Positions 1-6,647 of a stretch of DNA of 10,959 bases are shown here, piece after piece. Each line of letters begins with the position of its first letter. Positions within the stretch are counted from its first letter, which is position 1. This stretch comes from an uncultured Acetatifactor sp. GTDB lineage: Bacteria; Bacillota; Clostridia; Lachnospirales; Lachnospiraceae. The DNA is taken from positions 1 through 10,959 of the forward strand of contig CANRZC010000051.1 in the NCBI GenBank assembly GCA_947644185.1, read 5' to 3'. Made by a program: the position numbers and the translations under genes. The notes beneath the pieces are model-generated. The model ran no database searches and was not told the origin of the DNA. It worked only from the letters and a program-made list of their open reading frames with translations.

Positions 1-661
1 GTACAATGTGGAAGTCATTCTGAAGTATAAGTACGAGACAGCGCCTAGGTATGCCTCTCTGGATATTCAGAAAAATCTCACAGACTTTAAAGAGGGCGCA
101 GGAGTTACCTTCCTGTTCTCCGTGGAGGCCACGAAAGATAACGCTTCCGTATACAGCGATGTGATTCCGGTGAGCTTTGACAGCGCAGGACAGGGCAGCG
201 CCAGGATAGATAGAATTCCGGTAGGTGCGAAAGTGGAGATTACTGAGGTCTATGGGGGTATCTATCAGCAGACAGTCGCGGCAACAGCGGAGGTGAAGTC
301 CAACGGCAGGCCGGGAGATGCCAATGCAACTGTGGATTACACCACAGGATCAAACAGCATTACCATCAACAATATCACCGCAGGCAACATCACCATTGGA
401 AGCGGCAATAATCAGACCACAGTAAACGCGGGCAATACCGTGGCAGTGACCTTTACCAATGCCTACAGCGGTTCCGGTAACAATGGCGGCTCCGTGGTGA
501 ACTCCTTCAATAAAGATGAGAACGGTGGCTGGACATTGGATAGGACTTATGCTGATTCCAATGGCGTCACAGAGAATACGGTACAGGGTACACCGGTGAT
601 TCCGCCTACAACGGATGGCCCGGTTACCACGGATAACCCGGGAAATAATGCAGACAACTGA
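1..661 (+). CDS. Secreted Cna-B/SpaA-like pilin or adhesin, 3' part
   Basis: The reading frame is open from base 2 with no start, so the gene begins upstream; 219 codons are visible, ending in TGA at 659-661. The translation has the look of a prealbumin-like Cna-B/SpaA/DUF5979 domain of Gram-positive pilins: a strand with Lys in DIQKNL, a Thr/Val-rich middle, Glu in VEITEVYGG, and a closing VTFTNAYSG strand. Lys, Glu and Asn sit where the isopeptide triad of such domains lies; the bond itself is inferred. A Gly/Asn/Ser-rich stretch and a Pro/Thr-rich tail (TPVIPPTTDGPVTTDNPG) follow. The protein stops there, with no hydrophobic segment, no basic tail and no LPxTG-like motif, so it is not a standard sortase substrate at its C-terminus. 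It probably contributes to a surface fibre together with the next genes, which start 14 bases later. The molecular partner is unknown. Confidence 0.7.
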   Translation, partial: YNVEVILKYKYETAPRYASLDIQKNLTDFKEGAGVTFLFSVEATKDNASVYSDVIPVSFDSAGQGSARIDRIPVGAKVEITEVYGGIYQQTVAATAEVKSNGRPGDANATVDYTTGSNSITINNITAGNITIGSGNNQTTVNAGNTVAVTFTNAYSGSGNNGGSVVNSFNKDENGGWTLDRTYADSNGVTENTVQGTPVIPPTTDGPVTTDNPGNNADN

Positions 662-667
662 AAGGGG
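661..667 (+). promoter_or_regulatory. Ribosome binding site deciding the start at 676
   Basis: AAAGGGG lies 8 bases before ATG 676. The in-frame GTG at 667 overlaps this element and has no Shine-Dalgarno sequence of its own, so ATG 676 is preferred. Confidence 0.6.
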
Positions 668-675
668 TGGATGAG

Positions 676-1221
676 ATGAGAAAGAGAAAGATAGTTCCGA
701 TTCTGGCGGCTTCTGCCCTGACAGTAGGCATGGTACTGGCATCTAACGCGGGAAATGCCTGGGGCTATTTTACCACGAACACCAATGCGTCGGGCGGGTA
801 TTCCTTAAGTCTGGCGGAAGAGGTGACTACAGTGGATGAGGAATTCAACTTTGAAGACTGGATCAAGAATGTGACAGTCACCAATACAGCAGGCTCAGAT
901 ATGTACGTGAGAGCGAGAGTGTTCAGTGGTGCTCAGTATGCAGACCTTCTCAGCTATGAAGGGGAAGGCTGGGGGACAGTGCAGGAGGACGGATATTTCC
1001 ACTACAATGCAATAGTAAAAGCTGGAGAGAGCACATTGCCTTTGAGAGTAATGGTCAAGGGAGTGGCAGAGGGTGCAAATGTGGACAGCTTTAACATAGC
1101 AGTGGTTTATGAGACCACACCGGTTCAGTATGATAATAACGGCGACCCTTATGCGGACTGGACTTTGGTGCTAGAGGGCAAGGATGACAGCTCCCTGACT
1201 GAGGAAGGAGGCAACTCATGA
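676..1221 (+). CDS. SipW-dependent-type secreted protein (TasA/camelysin-like style), small
   Basis: The predicted protein has 181 residues. It has a basic start (MRKRK), a hydrophobic core at about residues 7-24, and then NAGNAWGYFTTNTNASGGYS. The small-aromatic YFT segment just after the hydrophobic stretch is the hallmark of SipW-cognate signal peptides (TasA, TapA, camelysin: AYFTD-like). Residues 42-150 look like an all-beta secreted domain: FNFEDWIKNVTVTNTAGSDMYVRARVF matches the 'vkNtGs..vyvRvrv' strand pattern common in this group. The end is hydrophilic, with no membrane anchor. It is therefore probably exported, cleaved by the SipW-like peptidase encoded at 3929, and used as a fibre or matrix subunit. 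It overlaps the next gene by 4 bases (ATGA), which implies translational coupling. The start at ATG 676 is chosen over GTG 667 because of the ribosome binding site. Identity to any named subunit cannot be judged by eye. Confidence 0.75.
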   Translation: MRKRKIVPILAASALTVGMVLASNAGNAWGYFTTNTNASGGYSLSLAEEVTTVDEEFNFEDWIKNVTVTNTAGSDMYVRARVFSGAQYADLLSYEGEGWGTVQEDGYFHYNAIVKAGESTLPLRVMVKGVAEGANVDSFNIAVVYETTPVQYDNNGDPYADWTLVLEGKDDSSLTEEGGNS

Positions 1222-2054
1222 AGAAAGTAAGGAAGATTTTAGCCTCTCCTATTGTGACGGTTGCAGCTTTCGCCCTGGCGGTGGGATTGCTTCTGTTCAG
1301 CTCTGTAGGCGGCGCAAGAGCGGCATTGACCTTTTTCTCAGAGACCTATACCTCCGACATTGAGATGTCTGAAATCGGAGTAGGGCTTGTGGAAAATGGG
1401 AACCTGACCACAGGTACTTTGCTGGCGAATATGCTGCCGGAGACTGACGGGGTGAAAGAAGCCTTGCAGTTGGGAAAGCATTATACAGAGGAGCTTAAGG
1501 TCCGCAATACAGGCAGTATCGACCAGTATGTGAGGGTGAATGTCTACAAATACTGGAAAGCGCCTGAGGTAGACAACAAAGCGGGAAAGAAACAGCAGGA
1601 TTTATCTCCGGATCTCATCGGCCTGTTTTTAAAGGGACAAAAGCTGGAGATGACCGAGGCGGAAGGAACTATGCAGATGAGTGCAGAAGCCAAGGCGGCA
1701 CTGGCGGGAAATGGATGGCTGGTAGACGAGGCGGCCTGCACGAAGGAGCGTATGGTGCTATATTACAGCAGACCCATCATGGCTGCCAATGAGGAAGCGG
1801 GCACAGCGGCGGGAGAGAGCAGTCTCTTCACAGATAAGCTGGCCATCGACGGTTCTGTGGCAAAGGTGGCGGAGAAGACCCCTGTGGAGGGGAAGCCGGG
1901 AACCTTCCGAATTACCTATGTTTACAATGATTATGAGTTCTGTCTGGATGTGAAAGTAGACGCTGTGCAGGATCACAATGCGGCGGACGCCATTTTGAGC
2001 GCATGGGGGCGCAAGGTATCCATAGCGGCTGACGGCACATTAAGCTTGGATTAA
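1218..2054 (+). CDS. Second SipW-dependent-type secreted protein
   Basis: The predicted protein has 278 residues. An excellent AAGGAGG (1205-1211) lies 6 bases before ATG 1218, inside the end of the preceding gene. The N-terminus is MKKVRK, followed by a hydrophobic stretch at residues 11-31 and then GGARAALTFFSETYTSDIEM. A FFSETYTS-type segment right after the cleavage region is a looser version of the YFTD-like SipW signature. A beta-rich domain follows; LKVRNTGSIDQYVRVNVYKYW (residues 94-114) repeats the 'vrNtGs..qYvRv' pattern seen in the previous protein (NVTVTNTAGSDMYVRARV), so the two may share a fold. The C-terminal half (FRITYVYNDYEFCLDVKVDAVQDHNAADAILSAWG) is distinctive and unfamiliar to me. 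There is no C-terminal membrane segment or sorting signal. It is probably a second processed subunit, perhaps of lower abundance or with a capping or accessory role; this is inference from gene order. Confidence 0.7.
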   Translation: MKKVRKILASPIVTVAAFALAVGLLLFSSVGGARAALTFFSETYTSDIEMSEIGVGLVENGNLTTGTLLANMLPETDGVKEALQLGKHYTEELKVRNTGSIDQYVRVNVYKYWKAPEVDNKAGKKQQDLSPDLIGLFLKGQKLEMTEAEGTMQMSAEAKAALAGNGWLVDEAACTKERMVLYYSRPIMAANEEAGTAAGESSLFTDKLAIDGSVAKVAEKTPVEGKPGTFRITYVYNDYEFCLDVKVDAVQDHNAADAILSAWGRKVSIAADGTLSLD

Positions 2055-2067
2055 GGAGGGAGAGACC

Positions 2068-3942
2068 ATGAGAAAGAAGATATTGTCATTGGCGCTTGCC
2101 GTTCTGATGCTCTCCGTACCTGGGAAAGTGCATGCAGAGACCTCCACAGTGGAGGGAAGCGTGACCTTTACCAACGAGAATAAGCTGGACAGCAATGGCA
2201 CTGCTGATTTAAACGCAGCGGTGGGAGCCCTACAGCCCGGTGATGAGATTATCATCGAGATAGCGGTGGGCAATACCAGCGGGAAAGCTGCCAACTACTA
2301 CATGACCAATGAGGTAGTGAATTCCCTGGAGGATACGGAGGGCAGCAACGCAAGCGGCGGTGCTTATGAATATGTATTGACTTATACAGCCTCCGATGGT
2401 ACCACAACGGACCTGTTCCGCAGCACAGCTTTGGGCGGAAGCGGAGCCACAGTGGATGGCAGGGTAGGCTTAAAGGGCGCTACCAGCGGACTGGAGGAAT
2501 ATATATACCTGGAGACATTGGAGTCCGGCAAGCAGGGAACAGTAAGGCTTCAGGTGGGATTGGACGGCGAGACCCAGGGCAACAGCTATCAGGGCACAGC
2601 AGCCAATCTGGAGATGAATTTCGCAGTGGATACAGATACCACTACCGTGCGAAATGTGACCCAGACAGTGACCCGGAATGAGACCATTGAGGTGGTGGAT
2701 GATACCAACCCTGGCGGAAATGGGGATGGAAACGGCGACGGGGATGGCAGCGGACAAAGGAATGGCACAGTGGTTCGTACCAGTGACGACACCAACCTGA
2801 CACCTTTCTTCATCGCAGCCGGTGTCAGCGGTATCCTGCTTCTCGTATTAGCTATCTTCGGAGTGAAGGAGCGCAAAAAGCAAAGGAAGGCCGGTGCAGC
2901 CCTTGGAATTTGTCTGGCGCTGGTGTTCTCCATGGCAGCTCCCAATACAGCTCAGGCGGCTTACACCTACACTATAAGGCTGTATGCAGGGGCACAGGGC
3001 ACGATTCTCTCCACGGATGTGGTAACAGCTCCGGCGAACGCCACGGTGACACTAAAGGACGGCGGCGCTTGTCTGGAGGTGACAGGACTCAACTATGAGG
3101 ATATGGTAACCTTTAACGCCAATGTGGCAGAGGGAAGCGCACAGACTGTTGGAGTCAATGCGGATCCTGCCACAGGGACTTCCAAATATAATGTGAGAGG
3201 CGTGCGGGAGAGTGGTGCGGAAATCGACGTAGTCATTGTCCCTGTGAGAGAAGACAAGGATTATGTGGTGTCCTACAGTGTAAACGGCAGCATGGCATAC
3301 TACACTGTAAACTATGTAGACCAACAGGGAAATACCCTGTTCCCTTCCCAGAGATATTCTGGTAAGATAGGAGATTTCGCAGTGGTAGGGTATCGGTATG
3401 TGGAAGGCTTTCAGCCTTACGCGTACAACCTGGGAAAGACTTTGACAGAGAACGAGGCGGACAATGTATTCAATTTCGTGTATACACCCCTTCCAGAGAC
3501 TGTGAACACCACTACACAGACTGTGACCAATACGACCACAGTGGTGGTACCGGGGCAACCTGTGGAAGAGGAGCCAGAACCGGAGACACCTGTGGTAGTG
3601 GTACCGCCGGCAGAGCCGGAGACACCTGTGGAGCCTGTGGTAGATATTCCAGATGAGCCTACACCGGAAGCAGAGCCCACACCGCCTGAAGATTTTGTAA
3701 ATCTGGACGAGGAGCCCACTCCTTTGGCACCTGGCGAGAAGGGTGATGACAATGGAGACGGACAGGGCGAAAAGTCCGGGCTGGAAGCCACCATTGAAGA
3801 TTTTGCAACACCATTAGCAGCTCTGCCCATAGGGGCAAAGGCAGGTATCGGTGTCTGCGCTATCATGGCAGTAGGTGCAGTGGTATGGTTCCTGATTGCG
3901 CACTACAGGAAGAAGGAGACCAAAGAGGATGACGCACAGTAG
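2068..3942 (+). CDS. Two-module cell-surface anchor protein with internal signal-like segment and MucBP-like domain
   Basis: The predicted protein has 624 residues, with AAGGAGGG (2053-2060) 7 bases before the ATG. Residues 1-23 form a conventional Sec signal (cleavage after VHA), unlike the two preceding genes. Module 1 is a beta-type ectodomain (about 24-195, with 'LQPGDEIIIEIAVGNTSGKAANYYM'-type strands), a TQTVT linker, a Gly/Asp linker with DxNxDG, a membrane segment (about 247-266) and the basic patch KERKKQRK. Module 2 begins with a second signal-like hydrophobic stretch (275-297, ending AQA before AYTYT), then an ectodomain with a MucBP-like repeat (about 411-473), another TQTVT stretch, a Pro/Glu/Thr-rich stalk with repeated PETPV units, a second DxNxDG, a membrane segment (about 589-610) and an RKK tail. 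By topology both ectodomains face outward. It likely anchors the secreted subunits to the envelope, but its exact role is unknown. No canonical sorting motif is visible. It overlaps the next gene by 14 bases. Confidence 0.7.
   Translation: MRKKILSLALAVLMLSVPGKVHAETSTVEGSVTFTNENKLDSNGTADLNAAVGALQPGDEIIIEIAVGNTSGKAANYYMTNEVVNSLEDTEGSNASGGAYEYVLTYTASDGTTTDLFRSTALGGSGATVDGRVGLKGATSGLEEYIYLETLESGKQGTVRLQVGLDGETQGNSYQGTAANLEMNFAVDTDTTTVRNVTQTVTRNETIEVVDDTNPGGNGDGNGDGDGSGQRNGTVVRTSDDTNLTPFFIAAGVSGILLLVLAIFGVKERKKQRKAGAALGICLALVFSMAAPNTAQAAYTYTIRLYAGAQGTILSTDVVTAPANATVTLKDGGACLEVTGLNYEDMVTFNANVAEGSAQTVGVNADPATGTSKYNVRGVRESGAEIDVVIVPVREDKDYVVSYSVNGSMAYYTVNYVDQQGNTLFPSQRYSGKIGDFAVVGYRYVEGFQPYAYNLGKTLTENEADNVFNFVYTPLPETVNTTTQTVTNTTTVVVPGQPVEEEPEPETPVVVVPPAEPETPVEPVVDIPDEPTPEAEPTPPEDFVNLDEEPTPLAPGEKGDDNGDGQGEKSGLEATIEDFATPLAALPIGAKAGIGVCAIMAVGAVVWFLIAHYRKKETKEDDAQ
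3580..3631 (+). repeat. Short direct repeat in the Pro/Glu stalk region
   Basis: CCGGAGACACCTGTGG occurs at 3580-3595 and again, identical, at 3616-3631. A GTGGTACCG precedes each copy (3544-3552 and 3598-3606), though at different distances. The repeats encode the PETPV/VVVP stalk of the two-module surface protein. Such stalks commonly change length by slippage between copies; for this gene that is an inference. Confidence 0.7.
3913..3918 (+). promoter_or_regulatory. Ribosome binding site deciding the start at 3929
   Basis: AAGGAG lies 10 bases before ATG 3929, inside the end of the preceding gene. The longer frame would need a TTG start at 3896 and would add an Arg-rich leader with no binding site, so ATG 3929 is preferred. 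Confidence 0.6.
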
Positions 3943-4498
3943 CCAGACGCCCCAGGGACGGAAGCTATATAGCAAGGGCGGGAAATGGATTCCCGCCCTC
4001 TGCAATATTTTGGGAACTTTGATGATACTTTTGGTGGTGATCTCCTGTCTGCCCATTGTGATAGCTCGGATGACAGGATATGAAGTCTACAATGTAGTCA
4101 GCGGGAGTATGGAGCCAGAGATTCCTGTAGGAAGTGCAGTATATGTGGAGTCAGTGGCCCCGAAGGGAATTGTGACCGGAGATGTAATTGCCTTTCACAG
4201 CGGCAATTCTGTAGTGGTACATCGGGTGGTGGAAAACCGGACAAGGGAAGGGGAATTTGTGACCAAAGGCGATGCCAATGCAGCAGAAGACCTGTTTGCA
4301 GTAGGGTATGAGGATCTGATTGGACGGGTCTCCAAGCATTACCCGGTTCTGGGAACCTTTCTCTTTTTTTACACCAGCACTACCGGTAAGGTATATGCGA
4401 TTTGCTTTGCGGGTTGCGGAGCCCTTCTCAATCTCTTGGCAGGACGGCTGCGCAGTGGAAGAAGTGCTTTGGATGAGCAGCAAGAAACGAAGGGGTGA
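3929..4498 (+). CDS. sipW: ER-type signal peptidase I, SipW-like
   Basis: The predicted protein has 189 residues. It is a membrane-bound endopeptidase that removes signal peptides from exported proteins. It has a first membrane segment at about residues 24-45, then VSGSMEPEIPVGSAVYV with the nucleophile Ser60. GDVIAFHSGNSVVVHRVVE follows, where His98 takes the place of the Lys found in the ordinary bacterial (P-type) enzyme, and then TKGDANAAED with the conserved Asp region. A second hydrophobic region lies at about 153-172, before a basic tail. The Ser/His arrangement and short length are those of the ER/archaeal/SipW family, which in Bacillus matures TasA and TapA. The two small proteins encoded just upstream carry SipW-type signals and are the obvious substrates. 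The symbol denotes family; orthology to Bacillus sipW is not shown. Confidence 0.9.
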   Translation: MTHSSQTPQGRKLYSKGGKWIPALCNILGTLMILLVVISCLPIVIARMTGYEVYNVVSGSMEPEIPVGSAVYVESVAPKGIVTGDVIAFHSGNSVVVHRVVENRTREGEFVTKGDANAAEDLFAVGYEDLIGRVSKHYPVLGTFLFFYTSTTGKVYAICFAGCGALLNLLAGRLRSGRSALDEQQETKG

Positions 4499-4512
4499 GG
4501 CGTGGTGAGACC

Positions 4513-5331
4513 ATGGGAAAATGGATTCGCAGGATAGTTGTGCTACTGCTGACGGCGGTATTCCTGTTTTCAATTTTATATATCGCCCTGACGTATTTTC
4601 AGTACCGAAAAAATGACAGCCTCTATGAGGAGATGACAGACAGGTTTGTGGGGGCTGCGCCTGCCTCAGAAGGAAATCTTGAGGACAGCGCTGGAGACGG
4701 GAAGGATGAAAACTCTGGGGTGGGAGCGCGTACAGCACCCATAACAGTGGACTTTGCAGGGCTGAAGGAAGCAAATGAGGATATCATTGGCTGGCTGTAC
4801 TGTGAAGATACTCCCATTAATTACCCGATTTTGCAGGGAGAGAACAATGACCAATACTTGCGCCACAGCTATGACGGCGCTTACAACATGGCTGGTTCCA
4901 TTTTTGTGGAGGAGCTGAATAGAGGGGATTTCCAGGATTTCAATACGATTATCTATGGACATCATATGAAGAACGGTTCTATGTTCGCAGTGCTGGACAA
5001 ATGGGCGGATCAGGAATTTTATGAAGAGCATCCTGTTATGTGGCTGCTCACACCCACCCAGGACTATCGTATCGACTTGTTCAGTGGTTATACCACTTCG
5101 GCATATGCAGAGACTTACACAGTATTTCAGGGCAATGGGGAAGAGCTGAATCAGTATTTGGCAAGGTGTGTGGAGCAGTCTGTGTTCCAGACTGATGTGG
5201 AATTGGATGGTGAGGCACACTATGTGGTGCTTTCCACCTGTGCCTATGTGTTTGACAATGCCAGGAATGTAGTGCATGGTATGCTGGTGCCAGTGGACAG
5301 CGAGGGAGGGATACCCATAGAGGGAAAGTGA
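4513..5331 (+). CDS. srtB: Class B sortase
   Basis: The predicted protein has 272 residues. It is a membrane-anchored transpeptidase that cuts a sorting motif and joins the protein to the cell wall or to another subunit. It has an N-terminal membrane segment (about 7-28), an acidic Gly/Ser spacer, and then the class B core: DFAGLKEANEDIIGWLYCEDTPINYPILQG, SIFVEE, IIYGHHMKNGSMFAVLDKW with catalytic His150, VVLSTCAYVF with Cys243, and NARNVVHG with Arg251. All three catalytic residues are present and the length is normal for SrtB. The start at ATG 4513 is chosen because AGGGGTGAGG (4491-4500) lies upstream; the in-frame GTG 4495, which overlaps the end of the peptidase gene, is an alternative adding six residues. 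It sits in the operon with the putative surface proteins, but none of them has a recognisable NPQTN- or PPKTG-type motif, so its substrate is unknown. Confidence 0.92.
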   Translation: MGKWIRRIVVLLLTAVFLFSILYIALTYFQYRKNDSLYEEMTDRFVGAAPASEGNLEDSAGDGKDENSGVGARTAPITVDFAGLKEANEDIIGWLYCEDTPINYPILQGENNDQYLRHSYDGAYNMAGSIFVEELNRGDFQDFNTIIYGHHMKNGSMFAVLDKWADQEFYEEHPVMWLLTPTQDYRIDLFSGYTTSAYAETYTVFQGNGEELNQYLARCVEQSVFQTDVELDGEAHYVVLSTCAYVFDNARNVVHGMLVPVDSEGGIPIEGK

Positions 5332-5384
5332 TAGTTGCCATGGCAGAGAGAGTCTGCATGGACAGACAGAGATAGAGTGGGGAT

Positions 5385-5390
5385 AGGGAG
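5385..5390 (+). promoter_or_regulatory. Ribosome binding site deciding the start at 5396
   Basis: AGGGAG lies 5 bases before ATG 5396. The in-frame GTG at 5390 overlaps this element, so ATG 5396 is slightly favoured; the choice changes only two residues. Confidence 0.45.
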
Positions 5391-5395
5391 TGATT

Positions 5396-6643
5396 ATGGA
5401 AAAGAGGGGGAACACAGAAGAGCCGTGCCTGCAGGTACAGATGTTCGGGGGATTCGCGTTAAGCTGGGGAGGAAAGCTCATAACCAGCAATATGAAGTCC
5501 AGCGAGTCCCAATTTAACTATTTGATGGAGCTTTTGCTGCACCATAGAAAAGAAGGGGTCAGCCGGGATATGGTGGAGCGAGTCCTGTTTGAGGACAGGG
5601 ATATACAGGATATCCACCATGCCACTCGGAGTGTTATATACAACACAAAGAAGAAGCTGAAGGCCTCAGGGCTTCCAGAAGTAAACTACATTGAGCAGCG
5701 AAAGGGAATTTTCTACTGGAATCCGCAAGTGCCAGTGAGAGAGGATGCGGAGGAGTTTCAGAGGCGCTATCAAGAGGCGGAAGCGGAGGTTGAGCCTGAA
5801 AAAAAGCTACAGCTGTACATGGAGGCATGTCATCTTTATACAGGAGAATTTCTGACCCAGCAGACAGCTACCGTGTGGATTGCCCATGAGGCAAAGCGGT
5901 ATCGGGCAATGTTTTGTGCTTGTGTGGAGCGAGCCACAGCACTATTGCGGGAAATGCAGGATTTCCTGCAGATGGAGGAATTAGGGGTCTACGCCACTGC
6001 CATCAGTCCCCTTTCGGATTGGGAGACCGTTACCATGGAGGCCCTTGTGGCCATGGGGCGCTATGAGGACGCCAGAAGGTTATACGATGATACCGTGGGG
6101 CTATATTTCCAGGAGCAGGGGCTTCGGCCATCCTCCCGGATGATGGAGCTTTTTAATAAATTGGGGACCCAGATGGAGCATCAGTACGATGCTCTGGATG
6201 ACATTCAGAAAAAGCTCTCAGAGGATATGGAGGTAGTGCAGGGTGGATATATGTGTACATACCCGGTATTCCAAGGAGTCTACCGCATGGTGGAGCGGAT
6301 GATGGAGCGGGGTGGCCAGTCTGTGTACCTGATGCTGTGTATGGTAGTGGACAGCAAAGGGAATCCTATGAGAGATGGAGCGGTGCTAGATGAACTGACC
6401 CAGAGACTGGGGGAGGCGATTCAGCACTCTGTGCGCCACAGTGACTCTGTCTGTAGATACGGGAAGGGCCAATATCTGGTGCTATTGGTAAACACTACCA
6501 GAGAGAACTGTGGAGTGATCCAACGGAGAATTAATTACCATTTCATAATCGGCAGGCAGCGCACGGGTGTTCAATATTATGTGAATAGCGTGGTCTGCTC
6601 GCCGAATAAGGGAAAGGCAGTCCTAGACAAGGATAAAGGTTAG
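5396..6643 (+). CDS. Winged-helix/BTAD (SARP-like) regulator with degenerate GGDEF-like C-terminus
   Basis: The predicted protein has 415 residues. Residues 11-110 resemble the winged-helix DNA-binding domain of SARP/AfsR-type regulators (LQVQMFGGFALSWGGK start, later ATRSVIYNTKKKLKA, then the wing NYIEQRKGIFYW). Residues 112-262 match a bacterial transcriptional activation domain of TPR-like helices, with the telltale GRYEDARRLYDDTVGLYFQEQGLRPSSRMMELF. Residues 285-405 look like a GGDEF fold whose catalytic motif has decayed: SVYLMLCMVVDSKG, then RLGEAIQHSVRHSDSVCRYGKGQYLVLL, where GKGQY stands in the GGDEF position. Without the GG[DE]EF residues it should not make cyclic-di-GMP, but it could bind a nucleotide or protein. 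No transmembrane or receiver domain is seen. It lies 64 bases after the sortase gene with no terminator between, so it probably belongs to the operon and may control it. No binding site could be identified. Confidence 0.8.
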   Translation: MEKRGNTEEPCLQVQMFGGFALSWGGKLITSNMKSSESQFNYLMELLLHHRKEGVSRDMVERVLFEDRDIQDIHHATRSVIYNTKKKLKASGLPEVNYIEQRKGIFYWNPQVPVREDAEEFQRRYQEAEAEVEPEKKLQLYMEACHLYTGEFLTQQTATVWIAHEAKRYRAMFCACVERATALLREMQDFLQMEELGVYATAISPLSDWETVTMEALVAMGRYEDARRLYDDTVGLYFQEQGLRPSSRMMELFNKLGTQMEHQYDALDDIQKKLSEDMEVVQGGYMCTYPVFQGVYRMVERMMERGGQSVYLMLCMVVDSKGNPMRDGAVLDELTQRLGEAIQHSVRHSDSVCRYGKGQYLVLLVNTTRENCGVIQRRINYHFIIGRQRTGVQYYVNSVVCSPNKGKAVLDKDKG

Positions 6644-6647
6644 AGGT

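Noticed and set aside
2867..2960. Possible frameshift joining two originally separate genes inside the two-module surface protein.
   Set aside because: The frame is continuous, with no stop, no properly placed ribosome binding site and no start at the junction, so a single polypeptide is the simplest reading.
3417..3866. Long open frame on the - strand opposite the Pro/Glu stalk.
   Set aside because: It is a shadow of the repetitive + strand coding region; its low-complexity Ser/Gly/Thr translation and lack of a binding site argue against a gene.
4151..4774. Long open frame on the - strand across the end of the peptidase gene and the start of the sortase gene.
   Set aside because: It lies opposite two clearly real genes, and its Cys/Pro/Ser-rich translation has no recognisable domain.
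5336..5345. Ten-base palindrome TGCCATGGCA between the sortase and regulator genes, a possible regulator site.
   Set aside because: It is isolated, short, and no second copy was noticed near a promoter.
4666..5490. Long open frame on the - strand opposite the sortase gene.
   Set aside because: It is antisense to a catalytically complete sortase; its His/Ile/Cys-rich translation is typical of a reverse-strand artefact.
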